A DNA stretch of 12,612 nucleotides from Candidatus Saccharimonadia bacterium (GTDB lineage: Bacteria; Patescibacteriota; Saccharimonadia; Saccharimonadales; Saccharimonadaceae): positions 1 to 12,612 of the forward strand of contig JALRBM010000057.1 in assembly GCA_023257755.1 (NCBI GenBank), read 5' to 3'. The position numbers were made by a program, and so were the translations under genes. This document shows positions 1-6,063 of this stretch, in pieces; positions within the stretch are counted from its first letter, which is position 1; every line of letters starts with the position of its first letter. Below the pieces are notes generated by a model. That model did not search any database. It had not been told where the DNA came from and saw only the letters and a program-made list of their open reading frames with translations.

Positions 1-2
1 AT

Positions 3-107
3 GGAGTGATCAGACTTCGCGTTATCCGTAAGCGTGAGGCGATGGGCGATACTGCAAGTACACCGTGGGATACTTTTGAAGAGGTGACGCATGGCAAACG
101 TGTTTAA
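3..107 (+). CDS. C-terminal tail of an upstream gene (partial)
   Basis: This frame is open from the window edge to a TAA at 105-107 and gives about 34 residues, rich in Arg and Lys at first and ending in HGKRV. The two other forward frames hit stops within the first 31 bases. It overlaps the next gene by 17 bases, which fits the packing in the rest of the window, and the next gene's ribosome binding site lies inside it. I do not recognise the family, and the piece is too short to name. It could also be non-coding. Confidence 0.4.
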   Translation, partial: GVIRLRVIRKREAMGDTASTPWDTFEEVTHGKRV

Positions 108-531
108 AAAAGCAATGCGACTTCTGGTCGGTGATCCAAACCAGGTCAAATTGACGATGCCTAAAAACCGCCAGGTCAAGCAATTGACCGACCGCGAGCT
201 TATCCAGCTGGAAAGCGAGATTGGATCCAAGCTATTCGGTGAAATTCCGGCCGGCCACCGGCGTGAGTTCTTTTGTCTCGATGAAAATACATGGATCTGG
301 TACGAGGAGTGGATTGATCCGGCGACCAAAAAAAGTCACAGCGAAACGACCCGCTACGAGATTCATGACAACGGCATTTTGAAAGTCTTGGAAGGTGCCC
401 GCTATACGTTTATCGAAGGTGTCGAACTTGATAACTTTGTCATGGCTACCCGTCTTTACTACGAACAAGTCGCACGTCAGGTCTACAATACAGATCCTTA
501 TACCGGCCAAAAACTGACCGTCGCCTTGTAA
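91..531 (+). CDS. Conserved-looking hypothetical protein, 146 aa
   Basis: The product is a soluble 146-residue protein with no signal peptide or membrane segment. A basic N-terminus (residues 1-32) leads into a probable helix (33-48) and then a beta-rich part with a run of aromatics around 67-74 (TWIWYEEW). A second strand-like block follows at about 88-110 and a helix with YYEQVARQ at 123-130. The start is supported by GAGGTG at 81-86, a good Shine-Dalgarno match six bases ahead of the ATG when counted from GAGG. The TAA is followed four bases later by the promoter of the cysteine desulfurase, so this gene probably belongs to the transcript entering from the left edge. I do not recognise the family. 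A small beta-barrel domain of the DUF4178 kind is a guess from the aromatic pattern only. Confidence 0.8.
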   Translation: MANVFKKAMRLLVGDPNQVKLTMPKNRQVKQLTDRELIQLESEIGSKLFGEIPAGHRREFFCLDENTWIWYEEWIDPATKKSHSETTRYEIHDNGILKVLEGARYTFIEGVELDNFVMATRLYYEQVARQVYNTDPYTGQKLTVAL

Positions 532-540
532 TGCTATAAT
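532..540 (+). promoter_or_regulatory. Extended -10 promoter of the desulfurase-ydcF-mnmA operon
   Basis: TGCTATAAT is a perfect extended -10 element (TG at 532-533, TATAAT at 535-540). No strong -35 is visible; CTGACC at 514-519 lies 15 bp upstream. The expected transcription start, near 547, leaves only about four bases before the ATG at 551, with no Shine-Dalgarno, so the message should be nearly leaderless. Confidence 0.75.
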
Positions 541-550
541 TAATACAGTA

Positions 551-1705
551 ATGGACAAATCGGTGATCTATCTTGACCATGCTGCGGCGACTCCTTTGGA
601 TAGCCGTGTTCTAGAGGCGATGCAGCCGTATTTTTCTGATGCATTTTACAATCCCTCCAGCCCTTACGCGCCTGCACTGAACGTCAGGCGTGCCTACGAC
701 GCTGCAAAGCAAACGCTGGCCCAAACAATCGGCGGCCGCGGTGACGAGCTGGTAATGACGGCTGGGGCTACCGAGTCGATCAACCTGGCATTTACTAGCA
801 TCGGCGGCCATGTCGTTACGGCAAATATCGAGCATCACGCTGTTTTGCAAGTGGCAAAGCACCACGAGCATACGATCGTCGCGGCTGACGAGAAAGGAAT
901 CGTCACTGCCGAAGTTATCAAAGCGGCGATCACGCCGGCAACCCGTTTAGTCAGTATCGGTCTTGCCAACAACGAGCTCGGGACGATTCAACCGCTGCGC
1001 GATATAGCAACGGCGGTAAAGACTGAACGGACGAAGCGGCTTGAACGTGGCGACATGACGCCGATTTATCTTCATACCGACGCGTCGCAGGGCGCAGGAT
1101 TAATCGACATTCACGTTTCCCGGCTGGGTGTCGACCTCTTGACGCTTAATGCCGGCAAAGTCTACGGTCCCAAGCAAGTGGGGCTGTTGTGGGCTGCGCC
1201 ACACGTGCGCCTCGCGCCTCAAATTATGGGCGGCGGCCAGGAGCGGGGGCTGCGCAGTGGGACTGAAAACGTTGCGGGAACCGTTGGCTTTTCAAAAGCG
1301 ATGGAGCTCGCTGATAAAAAACGCGGCAATGAAGTGAAACGCTTGCAGCAGCTTCGGGACAATCTTCAGAAAAAGCTTGCCGATGCTTTTCCTGACGCGG
1401 TGATTTCCGGACATCTGAAACGACGGTTGCCAGGGCATTTGCATATTTCTTTCCCTGGGATCGATGCCGAACGCATCGTGTTCGCGCTTGAAATGCGCGG
1501 CGTGTTGGTGGCGACGGGCAGCGCCTGCGCGGCTAATAAGGGAACACGGTCGCATGTATTGACGGCGATCGGCCTGGCGCCGGAAGTCGCAGACGGCAGT
1601 CTCCGCCTTACCCTAGGCCAGCTTTCGACTCAGGAAAATACAGATCAAGCGGCAGCCATTATCATTGAAGAAATAATCAAAGAACGTCAAAGAGCAAATG
1701 CATGA
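551..1705 (+). CDS. Cysteine desulfurase (NifS/IscS class, PLP-dependent)
   Basis: This class V aminotransferase-fold enzyme takes sulfur from L-cysteine as an enzyme persulfide and releases alanine. Its 384 residues match the usual family length. Visible motifs are YLDHAAATP at the N-terminus (7-15), ATES (73-76), EHH with the cofactor-stacking histidine (94-96), NNELGT (140-145), HTDASQ (175-180, with D177 and Q180 for pyridoxal phosphate), the PLP lysine K203 in NAGKVYGPK, RSGTEN (235-240) and the catalytic cysteine C326 in GSACAANKG. The residue before the PLP lysine is Gly, where IscS and NifS usually have His. The ATG sits 11 bases after an extended -10. The TGA overlaps the ATG of the next gene by four bases. 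No IscU or Suf scaffold lies nearby, and MnmA is two genes downstream, so the likely sulfur acceptor is MnmA. I cannot tell whether iscS or another symbol applies. Confidence 0.95.
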   Translation: MDKSVIYLDHAAATPLDSRVLEAMQPYFSDAFYNPSSPYAPALNVRRAYDAAKQTLAQTIGGRGDELVMTAGATESINLAFTSIGGHVVTANIEHHAVLQVAKHHEHTIVAADEKGIVTAEVIKAAITPATRLVSIGLANNELGTIQPLRDIATAVKTERTKRLERGDMTPIYLHTDASQGAGLIDIHVSRLGVDLLTLNAGKVYGPKQVGLLWAAPHVRLAPQIMGGGQERGLRSGTENVAGTVGFSKAMELADKKRGNEVKRLQQLRDNLQKKLADAFPDAVISGHLKRRLPGHLHISFPGIDAERIVFALEMRGVLVATGSACAANKGTRSHVLTAIGLAPEVADGSLRLTLGQLSTQENTDQAAAIIIEEIIKERQRANA

Positions 1706-2304
1706 AGACGCTTGTCGCGATTATCGCAGCGCTTTTAGTCGTTATTATAGGTCTGAGTATTTATTTGGCGCCGAATGATCTAGTGAGTTGCGGCGAGGTG
1801 CCGGGTGAGGTTAAGCCCTGCCAAAAAGCCGACGCGATCGTTGCAGTAAGCGGCGGCGATACGCCAGCCCGTGTCCGCGAAGCGGTAGCGCTATATAAAA
1901 AGGGCTGGGCGCCAAAGCTTATTTTTTCAGGCGCGGCGCGGGATAAAACCGGCCCGAGCAATGCTGAAGCGATGCGGCGAACGGCCCGTTCGATTGGCGT
2001 CCCTGACACGGACATCATCACCGAGGAGTACAGTGAAACGACTAAGCAGAATGCCGAAAACACGCAGAATATCCTGCGTCGCAACCAGGTATCGTCGGTG
2101 ATTGTCGTCACTTCTGCCTATCACCAGCGCCGTGCCGGATTAGAATTTAAAGCGCGGGCGGAAGGCGCGGTGGATGTGCGCAATCATCCAGTAGCTCGCG
2201 ATAATCAATGGTCGGCCTGGTGGTGGTTGACGCCGACGGGATGGTATTTGGCTGTGGGCGAGTTCGTGAAAATTATCGCATTTTTCCTGGGAGGCAGTCG
2301 ATGA
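1702..2304 (+). CDS. YdcF/DUF218 family membrane-anchored protein
   Basis: The 200-residue product starts with a membrane segment (about 4-22, no clear cleavage site) followed by a DUF218/YdcF domain of the ElyC/SanA type. The domain is recognised from DAIVAVSGG (44-52), a helix with VREAVALYKKG (58-68), IFSGAA (74-79), the acidic stretch and S-x-T-x-x-NA-x-NT pattern around 108-121, and VVTSAYHQRRA (135-145). A tryptophan-rich stretch at 170-181 may contact the membrane. Family members act in envelope metabolism, some linked to polyprenyl-carrier lipids, but the biochemical reaction is not generally settled. Two cysteines, C30 and C40, lie just outside the membrane segment and could form a disulfide. 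Both ends are ATGA junctions, with the desulfurase and with mnmA, so translation is probably coupled. An envelope protein between two sulfur-transfer genes has no obvious functional link to them. Confidence 0.88.
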   Translation: MKTLVAIIAALLVVIIGLSIYLAPNDLVSCGEVPGEVKPCQKADAIVAVSGGDTPARVREAVALYKKGWAPKLIFSGAARDKTGPSNAEAMRRTARSIGVPDTDIITEEYSETTKQNAENTQNILRRNQVSSVIVVTSAYHQRRAGLEFKARAEGAVDVRNHPVARDNQWSAWWWLTPTGWYLAVGEFVKIIAFFLGGSR

Positions 2305-3356
2305 CAAAAGTATATGTTGGAATGAGTGGAGGGGTCGATTCAAGTCTGACGGCTGCGCTTTTAGTCGAGCAAGGGTATGATGTCACGGGCGTGTACATGA
2401 AAAACTGGACCCAGGATCTGCCCGGCATGAAATGCCCGTGGGCGGACGACCTGGCCGATGCCAAGCGTGTTGCGGTTCAGCTCGGAATTGATTTTAAAGT
2501 CTTTGATTTCGAGAACGAATATAAGCATAAAGTCGTCGATTATATGATCGACGAATACAAACTGGGCCGGACGCCAAACCCTGACATCATGTGTAATCAG
2601 GAAGTAAAATTCAAACTTTTCCTGGAGGCTGCGCTAGAGGATGGCGCCGATATGATCGCAACGGGCCACTACGCGCGAGTTGATAGTGGCAAGCTGAAGA
2701 TGGCAGCAGATGAGAATAAGGATCAGACCTACTTCTTGTACCGCGTGACTGGCGAAGCGCTTCGTAAAACGCTTTTTCCGCTGGGTGAATTTACCAAGCC
2801 CGAAGTCAGGGAAATGGCAGAGGCCCGCGGGCTATTTACGGCTGGCAAAAAAGACAGCCAGGGGATTTGCTTCGTCGGCCAGATCGGTATCCGGGAATTT
2901 CTTACTCAGTATGTTGAACAAAAGCCGGGCGCCATAATCGACAAACATACCGGCAAGGTTTTGGGTCGTCACGACGGCGCGATCTTTTACACGCTCGGCC
3001 AGCGCCATGGGTTGGATCTAGGCGGCGGTCTGCCGTATTATGTCGTTGGCAAAAACATGGACAAGAATGAGGTCTACGTTACGACAGATCTCAACGATTC
3101 GGCGCTTTGGAGCGGTAACGTTGCACTAGAGTCCGTCCATTGGATTAACAGCCAGCCGGGGGAGGGTACGTACAAAATCCGCATTCGCCACCGGGCAGTA
3201 CTTGAAGAGGCTACTCTTTTTTTTAAAGATAATGCGGTCAGGTTGGTGCTCGCTCACGAGCAGCGGGCGGTTGCCCCGGGACAATCCGTAGTAATTTACG
3301 ATAATGATACGGTATTAGGGGGTGGAATTATCGCTTCAGCCGGCTCTCAGGTGTAA
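2301..3356 (+). CDS. mnmA: tRNA-specific 2-thiouridylase MnmA
   Basis: MnmA activates the C2 of U34 in Lys, Glu and Gln tRNAs with ATP and replaces the oxygen by sulfur. The 351-residue product shows the N-type ATP pyrophosphatase loop SGGVDSS (9-15), GVYMKNW (30-36), the catalytic cysteine C98 in PNPDIMCNQEVKF, ATGHYAR (120-126), DQTYFLYR (141-148) and the persulfide-carrying cysteine C190 in DSQGICFVG. The beta-barrel part follows, with YTLGQRHGL and a C-terminus ending in GGGIIASAG. The start at 2301 is chosen because SGGVDSS then lies at the normal place, GGGAGG at 2289-2294 is a ribosome binding site six bases upstream, and the ATGA overlap with ydcF matches the junction before it. The frame stays open back to 2208, but that stretch is the coding end of ydcF. 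The nearby cysteine desulfurase is the probable sulfur donor. Confidence 0.97.
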   Translation: MTKVYVGMSGGVDSSLTAALLVEQGYDVTGVYMKNWTQDLPGMKCPWADDLADAKRVAVQLGIDFKVFDFENEYKHKVVDYMIDEYKLGRTPNPDIMCNQEVKFKLFLEAALEDGADMIATGHYARVDSGKLKMAADENKDQTYFLYRVTGEALRKTLFPLGEFTKPEVREMAEARGLFTAGKKDSQGICFVGQIGIREFLTQYVEQKPGAIIDKHTGKVLGRHDGAIFYTLGQRHGLDLGGGLPYYVVGKNMDKNEVYVTTDLNDSALWSGNVALESVHWINSQPGEGTYKIRIRHRAVLEEATLFFKDNAVRLVLAHEQRAVAPGQSVVIYDNDTVLGGGIIASAGSQV

Positions 3357-3358
3357 TT

Positions 3359-3389
3359 TGTTATACTAGACAGTATTCAACTAAAGGAG
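3359..3389 (+). promoter_or_regulatory. Extended -10 promoter and ribosome binding site of the 54-aa gene
   Basis: TG at 3359-3360 and TATACT at 3362-3367 form an extended -10 just after the mnmA stop, with no convincing -35. The start site should fall near 3374. AAAGGAG at 3383-3389 is the strongest Shine-Dalgarno in the window and ends five bases before the ATG at 3395, so this message has a normal short leader, unlike alaS, the desulfurase, the FtsA-like gene and obg. Confidence 0.7.
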
Positions 3390-3394
3390 TAACT

Positions 3395-3559
3395 ATGGGT
3401 TTATTTGATGACTTGATGCAAAATGTACAGGATATACAGGAGTCTGTCGGTGGAAACGTGGAAGACCTGACAAACCAGGCGAGTGACTTGGGCGAGCAGG
3501 CGCAAAACGTAAAGGACAACATTCTTCCGGGTGAGGGGAGTGGCGAAGAGCAGCAATAA
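3395..3559 (+). CDS. Small acidic protein, 54 aa, unknown function
   Basis: This short frame runs from ATG at 3395 to TAA at 3557-3559. The 54-residue product starts MGLFDDLMQN and is very acidic: 12 Asp/Glu against a single Lys, with no Arg, His, Cys or Trp. Residues 3-42 look like one amphipathic helix rich in Gln, Asn and Val/Leu, with possible coiled-coil character. The tail PGEGSGEEQQ should be disordered. Evidence that it is real: its own extended -10 promoter, the AAAGGAG ribosome binding site and a terminator hairpin that begins inside its last codons. The layout suggests a separately expressed single gene. I do not recognise the family. The helix pattern resembles small stress-type or coat-associated helical proteins only in a general way. 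Confidence 0.75.
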   Translation: MGLFDDLMQNVQDIQESVGGNVEDLTNQASDLGEQAQNVKDNILPGEGSGEEQQ

Positions 3560-3574
3560 GCTGCTCTCTTTGTT
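3547..3574 (+). terminator. Intrinsic terminator overlapping the end of the 54-aa gene
   Basis: AGAGCAGC (3547-3554) pairs perfectly with GCTGCTCT (3560-3567) around the loop AATAA, and the tail CTTTGTT follows. The stop codon TAA is in the loop, so the stem includes the last codons of the gene. The U-rich tail is interrupted, so termination may be partial. The tail also overlaps the -35 position of the alaS promoter. Confidence 0.65.
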
Positions 3575-3598
3575 CATCGAGATTACATCTGTTAAAAT
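3570..3598 (+). promoter_or_regulatory. Promoter of alaS, leaderless start
   Basis: TTGTTC (3570-3575) is a fair -35. After a 17-bp spacer comes TG-T-TAAAAT, with TG at 3590-3591 and the hexamer at 3593-3598. The expected transcription start falls at about 3605, the A of the alaS ATG. No Shine-Dalgarno is present. Confidence 0.65.
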
Positions 3599-3604
3599 GG
3601 GCAT

Positions 3605-5494
3605 ATGAACGCCCAGCAAATCCGAACCGAATACCTAAAATTCTTTGAAGAGCGCGGCCACACTGTTATTCCGCGTGCCAAGCTTATCCCCTACAACGAC
3701 CCAAGTACGCTTTTTACTGGCAGCGGCATGCAACCACTTATTCCGTATCTTTTGGGAGAGGAACATCCAGGTGGCGTTCGGCTTGTTGACAGTCAAACCT
3801 GCATTCGGGCGCAGGATATCGAAGAGGTCGGTGATAACACCCACACGACTTTCTTTGAAATGCTGGGAAACTGGAGCCTGGGCGACTACTTTAAGGAACA
3901 GCAAATCCGCTGGTTCTTTGAATTTTTGACCGAAAAGGTCGGGATTGATCCGAATAAGCTCTATGTTACGTGTTTCATTGGTGACGAGGCGAACGGCATT
4001 CCACGCGACGATGAGGCAGCGGCTATCTGGCAGCAGGTGTTCAAAGAAAAAGGAATCGAGGCCGGGATTGCCGAAATCGGCTCACAGGCCGACGGCGACA
4101 AACGTGGTATTAAACCAGGTGAACGCATCTTTTTCTATGATGATGGCGAAAACTGGTGGAGCCGAAATGGCGGCATCAAAACGACGCCGATCGGCGATCC
4201 ATGCGGGCCTGATAGTGAAGTGTTTTATGACTTTGGCGAGCAAAACCACAACCCAGAGGCCGGCCTTTCACACCCAGCCAGCGATGGCGGCCGTTTCATG
4301 GAGATCGGCAACCAGGTCTTTATGCAGTACCGCCGAAACGATGACGGCAGCTTCTCGCCACTCGACAAGCAAAATGTCGATTATGGTGGAGGATTGGAGC
4401 GCATTGCCGCCGCTGCGATCGACAGTCCCGATGTTTACAAGATCAGCTTGCTTTGGCCGATTATCGAAAAGCTGGAAGCACTCTCCGGCAAGTCATACGA
4501 GGCGAATACCAATGCAATGCGTGTCATAGCCGATCACCTAAGGGGCGCGACGTTCCTTGCTGTTGACGGGGTAAAACCAAGCAACAAGGAACAAGGATAC
4601 GTGATGCGACGTTTGCTTCGCCGCGCGATTCGGTTTGCGTTTGATCTTGGTATCGAGCAAAACTTTCTCGAAGGCGTCGTTCCCGTCATTGCCGATCTTT
4701 ACGTCGAAGATTATCCAGAAGTAAAGGCCGCCCGTGACGAAGTCATTGCGGTGCTGGTAAAAGAAGAAAAAGCTTTCAGACAGACGCTTCGAAAAGGTCT
4801 CAAGCAGATGGAGCGATACACTCAGGGTGGACTGACCGGCGAGGAGCTCTTTACACTCTATGACACGTTTGGGTTTCCTGTTGAACTATCGACCGAGGAG
4901 GCATATAAGCGTGACATCGTCCTAAGTAAGGCGTGGCGTGAAGAATTCGATGCCAAAATGAAGCAGCAGCGCGAACGTTCACAGACGGCGGCAAAGGGGG
5001 TTTTCAAGGGTGGACTGGGTGGTCAGACGCTACAGCATAAAAAATACCACACTGCCACGCACCTCATGTACCAGGCGCTACGCGATGTCCTCGGCGACCA
5101 TGTCGTGCAACACGGCAGTAATATCACCGAGGAGCGGCTTCGGTTTGATTTTTCGCACCCTGAAAAAGTAACTCTCGAACAGATCAAACAGGTCGAGGAT
5201 ATCGTTAACGAGCAGATCGCAAAGGATCTTAAGGTCAGTTATGCCGAATATCCTACGGAAGTAGCGCGCGGTGAAATGGGCGCGCTCGGCCAGTTTGGCG
5301 ACCGTTATGGCGACACGGTGAAGGTCTATACGATGATCGCCGATAGCGAAGAAGAGCCATTCAGCTTTGAGATTTGCGGCGGTCCTCATGTCGATCATAC
5401 CTTGCAACTCTTCGAAGATGGCAAAAAATTTAAGATCACTAAGGAAGAATCCTCAAGCGCCGGTATCCGCCGAATCAAGGCGATCCTTGCATAG
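3605..5494 (+). CDS. alaS: Alanine--tRNA ligase, short form
   Basis: This enzyme charges tRNA(Ala) with alanine. The product has 629 residues against about 875 in E. coli. The class II catalytic core is complete: LFTGSGMQP (36-44), a motif 2 region THTTFFEMLGNWSLGDYF (79-96), EIGNQVFMQY (233-242) and motif 3 GGGLERI (261-267). The tRNA-binding helical domain runs to about 461. After a linker of only some 20 residues comes the editing (SAD) domain, with HTATH (H482, H486), Q502 in the HVVQHGS stretch, LRFDFSH (512-518) and CGGPH (C591, H595), so all four zinc ligands are kept. The beta-barrel normally placed between helical and SAD domains (about 80-100 residues, bearing the SGGQ motif) is missing, as are the coiled coil and C-Ala domain: the protein ends at SSSAGIRRIKAILA. 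This matches my memory of other CPR AlaRS proteins. The start follows the promoter directly and codes for a normal N-terminus. Confidence 0.97.
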   Translation: MNAQQIRTEYLKFFEERGHTVIPRAKLIPYNDPSTLFTGSGMQPLIPYLLGEEHPGGVRLVDSQTCIRAQDIEEVGDNTHTTFFEMLGNWSLGDYFKEQQIRWFFEFLTEKVGIDPNKLYVTCFIGDEANGIPRDDEAAAIWQQVFKEKGIEAGIAEIGSQADGDKRGIKPGERIFFYDDGENWWSRNGGIKTTPIGDPCGPDSEVFYDFGEQNHNPEAGLSHPASDGGRFMEIGNQVFMQYRRNDDGSFSPLDKQNVDYGGGLERIAAAAIDSPDVYKISLLWPIIEKLEALSGKSYEANTNAMRVIADHLRGATFLAVDGVKPSNKEQGYVMRRLLRRAIRFAFDLGIEQNFLEGVVPVIADLYVEDYPEVKAARDEVIAVLVKEEKAFRQTLRKGLKQMERYTQGGLTGEELFTLYDTFGFPVELSTEEAYKRDIVLSKAWREEFDAKMKQQRERSQTAAKGVFKGGLGGQTLQHKKYHTATHLMYQALRDVLGDHVVQHGSNITEERLRFDFSHPEKVTLEQIKQVEDIVNEQIAKDLKVSYAEYPTEVARGEMGALGQFGDRYGDTVKVYTMIADSEEEPFSFEICGGPHVDHTLQLFEDGKKFKITKEESSSAGIRRIKAILA

Positions 5495-5518
5495 GCGCTG
5501 CATTTTTGGGCATGAAAC

Positions 5519-5551
5519 AAGCCGGGAGCATGGCTCGCCGGCTTTTAGTTT
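5519..5551 (+). terminator. Intrinsic terminator after alaS, possibly bidirectional
   Basis: AAGCCGG (5519-5525) pairs with CCGGCTT (5538-5544). Inside it GAGC (5526-5529) pairs with GCTC (5533-5536) around the 3-base loop ATG, with G5537 bulged, and the tail TTAGTTT follows. Read on the minus strand the same hairpin is followed by GTTTC, so it can also serve the opposing membrane-protein gene that ends at 5611. The rest of 5495-5610 holds no gene that I can see. Confidence 0.8.
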
Positions 5552-5610
5552 GCCCCCTTTGCGCTCACCGGTCATCGTTGCCAGCAAGCGCTTCTCGTTT
5601 CGCGTGATCA

Positions 5611-5946
5611 TCACCATCTCCGCGTGCGGTTCTGGTGGATTTGGTAGCGCTGGTACACGCGCTTGCCCACGAGTATGAGGTTAATGACAATGAGACTCAC
5701 CAGGGCAGTCACGAGCATGATGTCGATGGTCAACATCAGGAGGCCGAAGGCATCCAGGTAGCCAAGAACATCGAACATCTGACCTATGGCATTGCTCAGG
5801 GCGTCCAGGGCGATGAAGTCGATGACGATCACCGTGGCCTGAAACACATCATCCCGAACCCACTTCCAGATGCTGGGGCGGGTCGGACGCTTGATCCCCT
5901 GTTGCCTGAGGGCATGGACGGGGAGCGAGACGGCTGGCATGTACAT
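5611..5946 (-). CDS. Small membrane protein of unknown function, 111 aa
   Basis: The 111-residue product has a basic N-terminus (residues 13-31, with WKW at 27-29). A moderately hydrophobic segment follows (about 36-58), then a long hydrophobic stretch (about 64-94) that could be one long or two short membrane helices, and a strongly basic tail (GKRVYQRYQ to RTRRW). The tail is probably cytoplasmic by the positive-inside rule. The opposite strand also has a long open frame, but its translation is rich in His, Asp and Glu and looks like the mirror of a hydrophobic protein. On the minus strand there is a good promoter with a 17-bp spacer and a weak ribosome binding site, GGGAAG, four bases before the ATG at 5946. 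A second ATG, two codons in, is an alternative start. It is the only minus-strand gene here, and I do not recognise the family. Confidence 0.72.
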   Translation of the reverse strand: MYMPAVSLPVHALRQQGIKRPTRPSIWKWVRDDVFQATVIVIDFIALDALSNAIGQMFDVLGYLDAFGLLMLTIDIMLVTALVSLIVINLILVGKRVYQRYQIHQNRTRRW

Positions 5947-5981
5947 TCTACTTCCCAGGGTTTAGGGGACGAAACTAATTA

Positions 5982-6010
5982 GTTATAACATATATAAAAA
6001 ATAAAGTCAA
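5982..6010 (-). promoter_or_regulatory. Divergent promoter of the minus-strand membrane-protein gene
   Basis: On the minus strand, TTGACT (6010-6005) is separated by 17 bases from TATAAC (5987-5982), with an upstream TG (5990-5989) making an extended -10. The predicted start near 5975 gives a leader of about 29 bases. This is one of the best sigma70-type matches in the window. Confidence 0.75.
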
Positions 6011-6024
6011 TTTATGGAGCGAGG

Positions 6025-6053
6025 CTGTCAATGCTCATGCTTAATGATATAAT
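6025..6053 (+). promoter_or_regulatory. Promoter of the FtsA-like/baseplate-J/ruvX/mltG operon
   Basis: CTGTCA (6025-6030), a 17-bp spacer, TG at 6045-6046 and a perfect TATAAT at 6048-6053. The expected start near 6060 leaves about four bases before the ATG at 6064, with no Shine-Dalgarno. Its -35 lies 14 bases from the -35 of the divergent minus-strand promoter, so the two may interfere. Confidence 0.75.
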
Positions 6054-6063
6054 GGTACCACCT

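Noticed and set aside
2208..2300. Upstream extension of the mnmA frame
   Set aside because: It lies in the coding end of ydcF. The ribosome binding site, the ATGA overlap and the position of SGGVDSS all fit a start at 2301.
3945..4529. 194-codon plus-strand frame inside alaS
   Set aside because: It is an out-of-frame shadow of a clearly conserved catalytic domain, with no initiation signals of its own.
5635..5982. Plus-strand open frame of 115 codons, rich in His, Asp and Glu, opposite the minus-strand membrane gene
   Set aside because: No promoter or ribosome binding site, and its odd composition is what the mirror of a hydrophobic minus-strand protein gives. The minus strand has a good promoter and a membrane-protein pattern.
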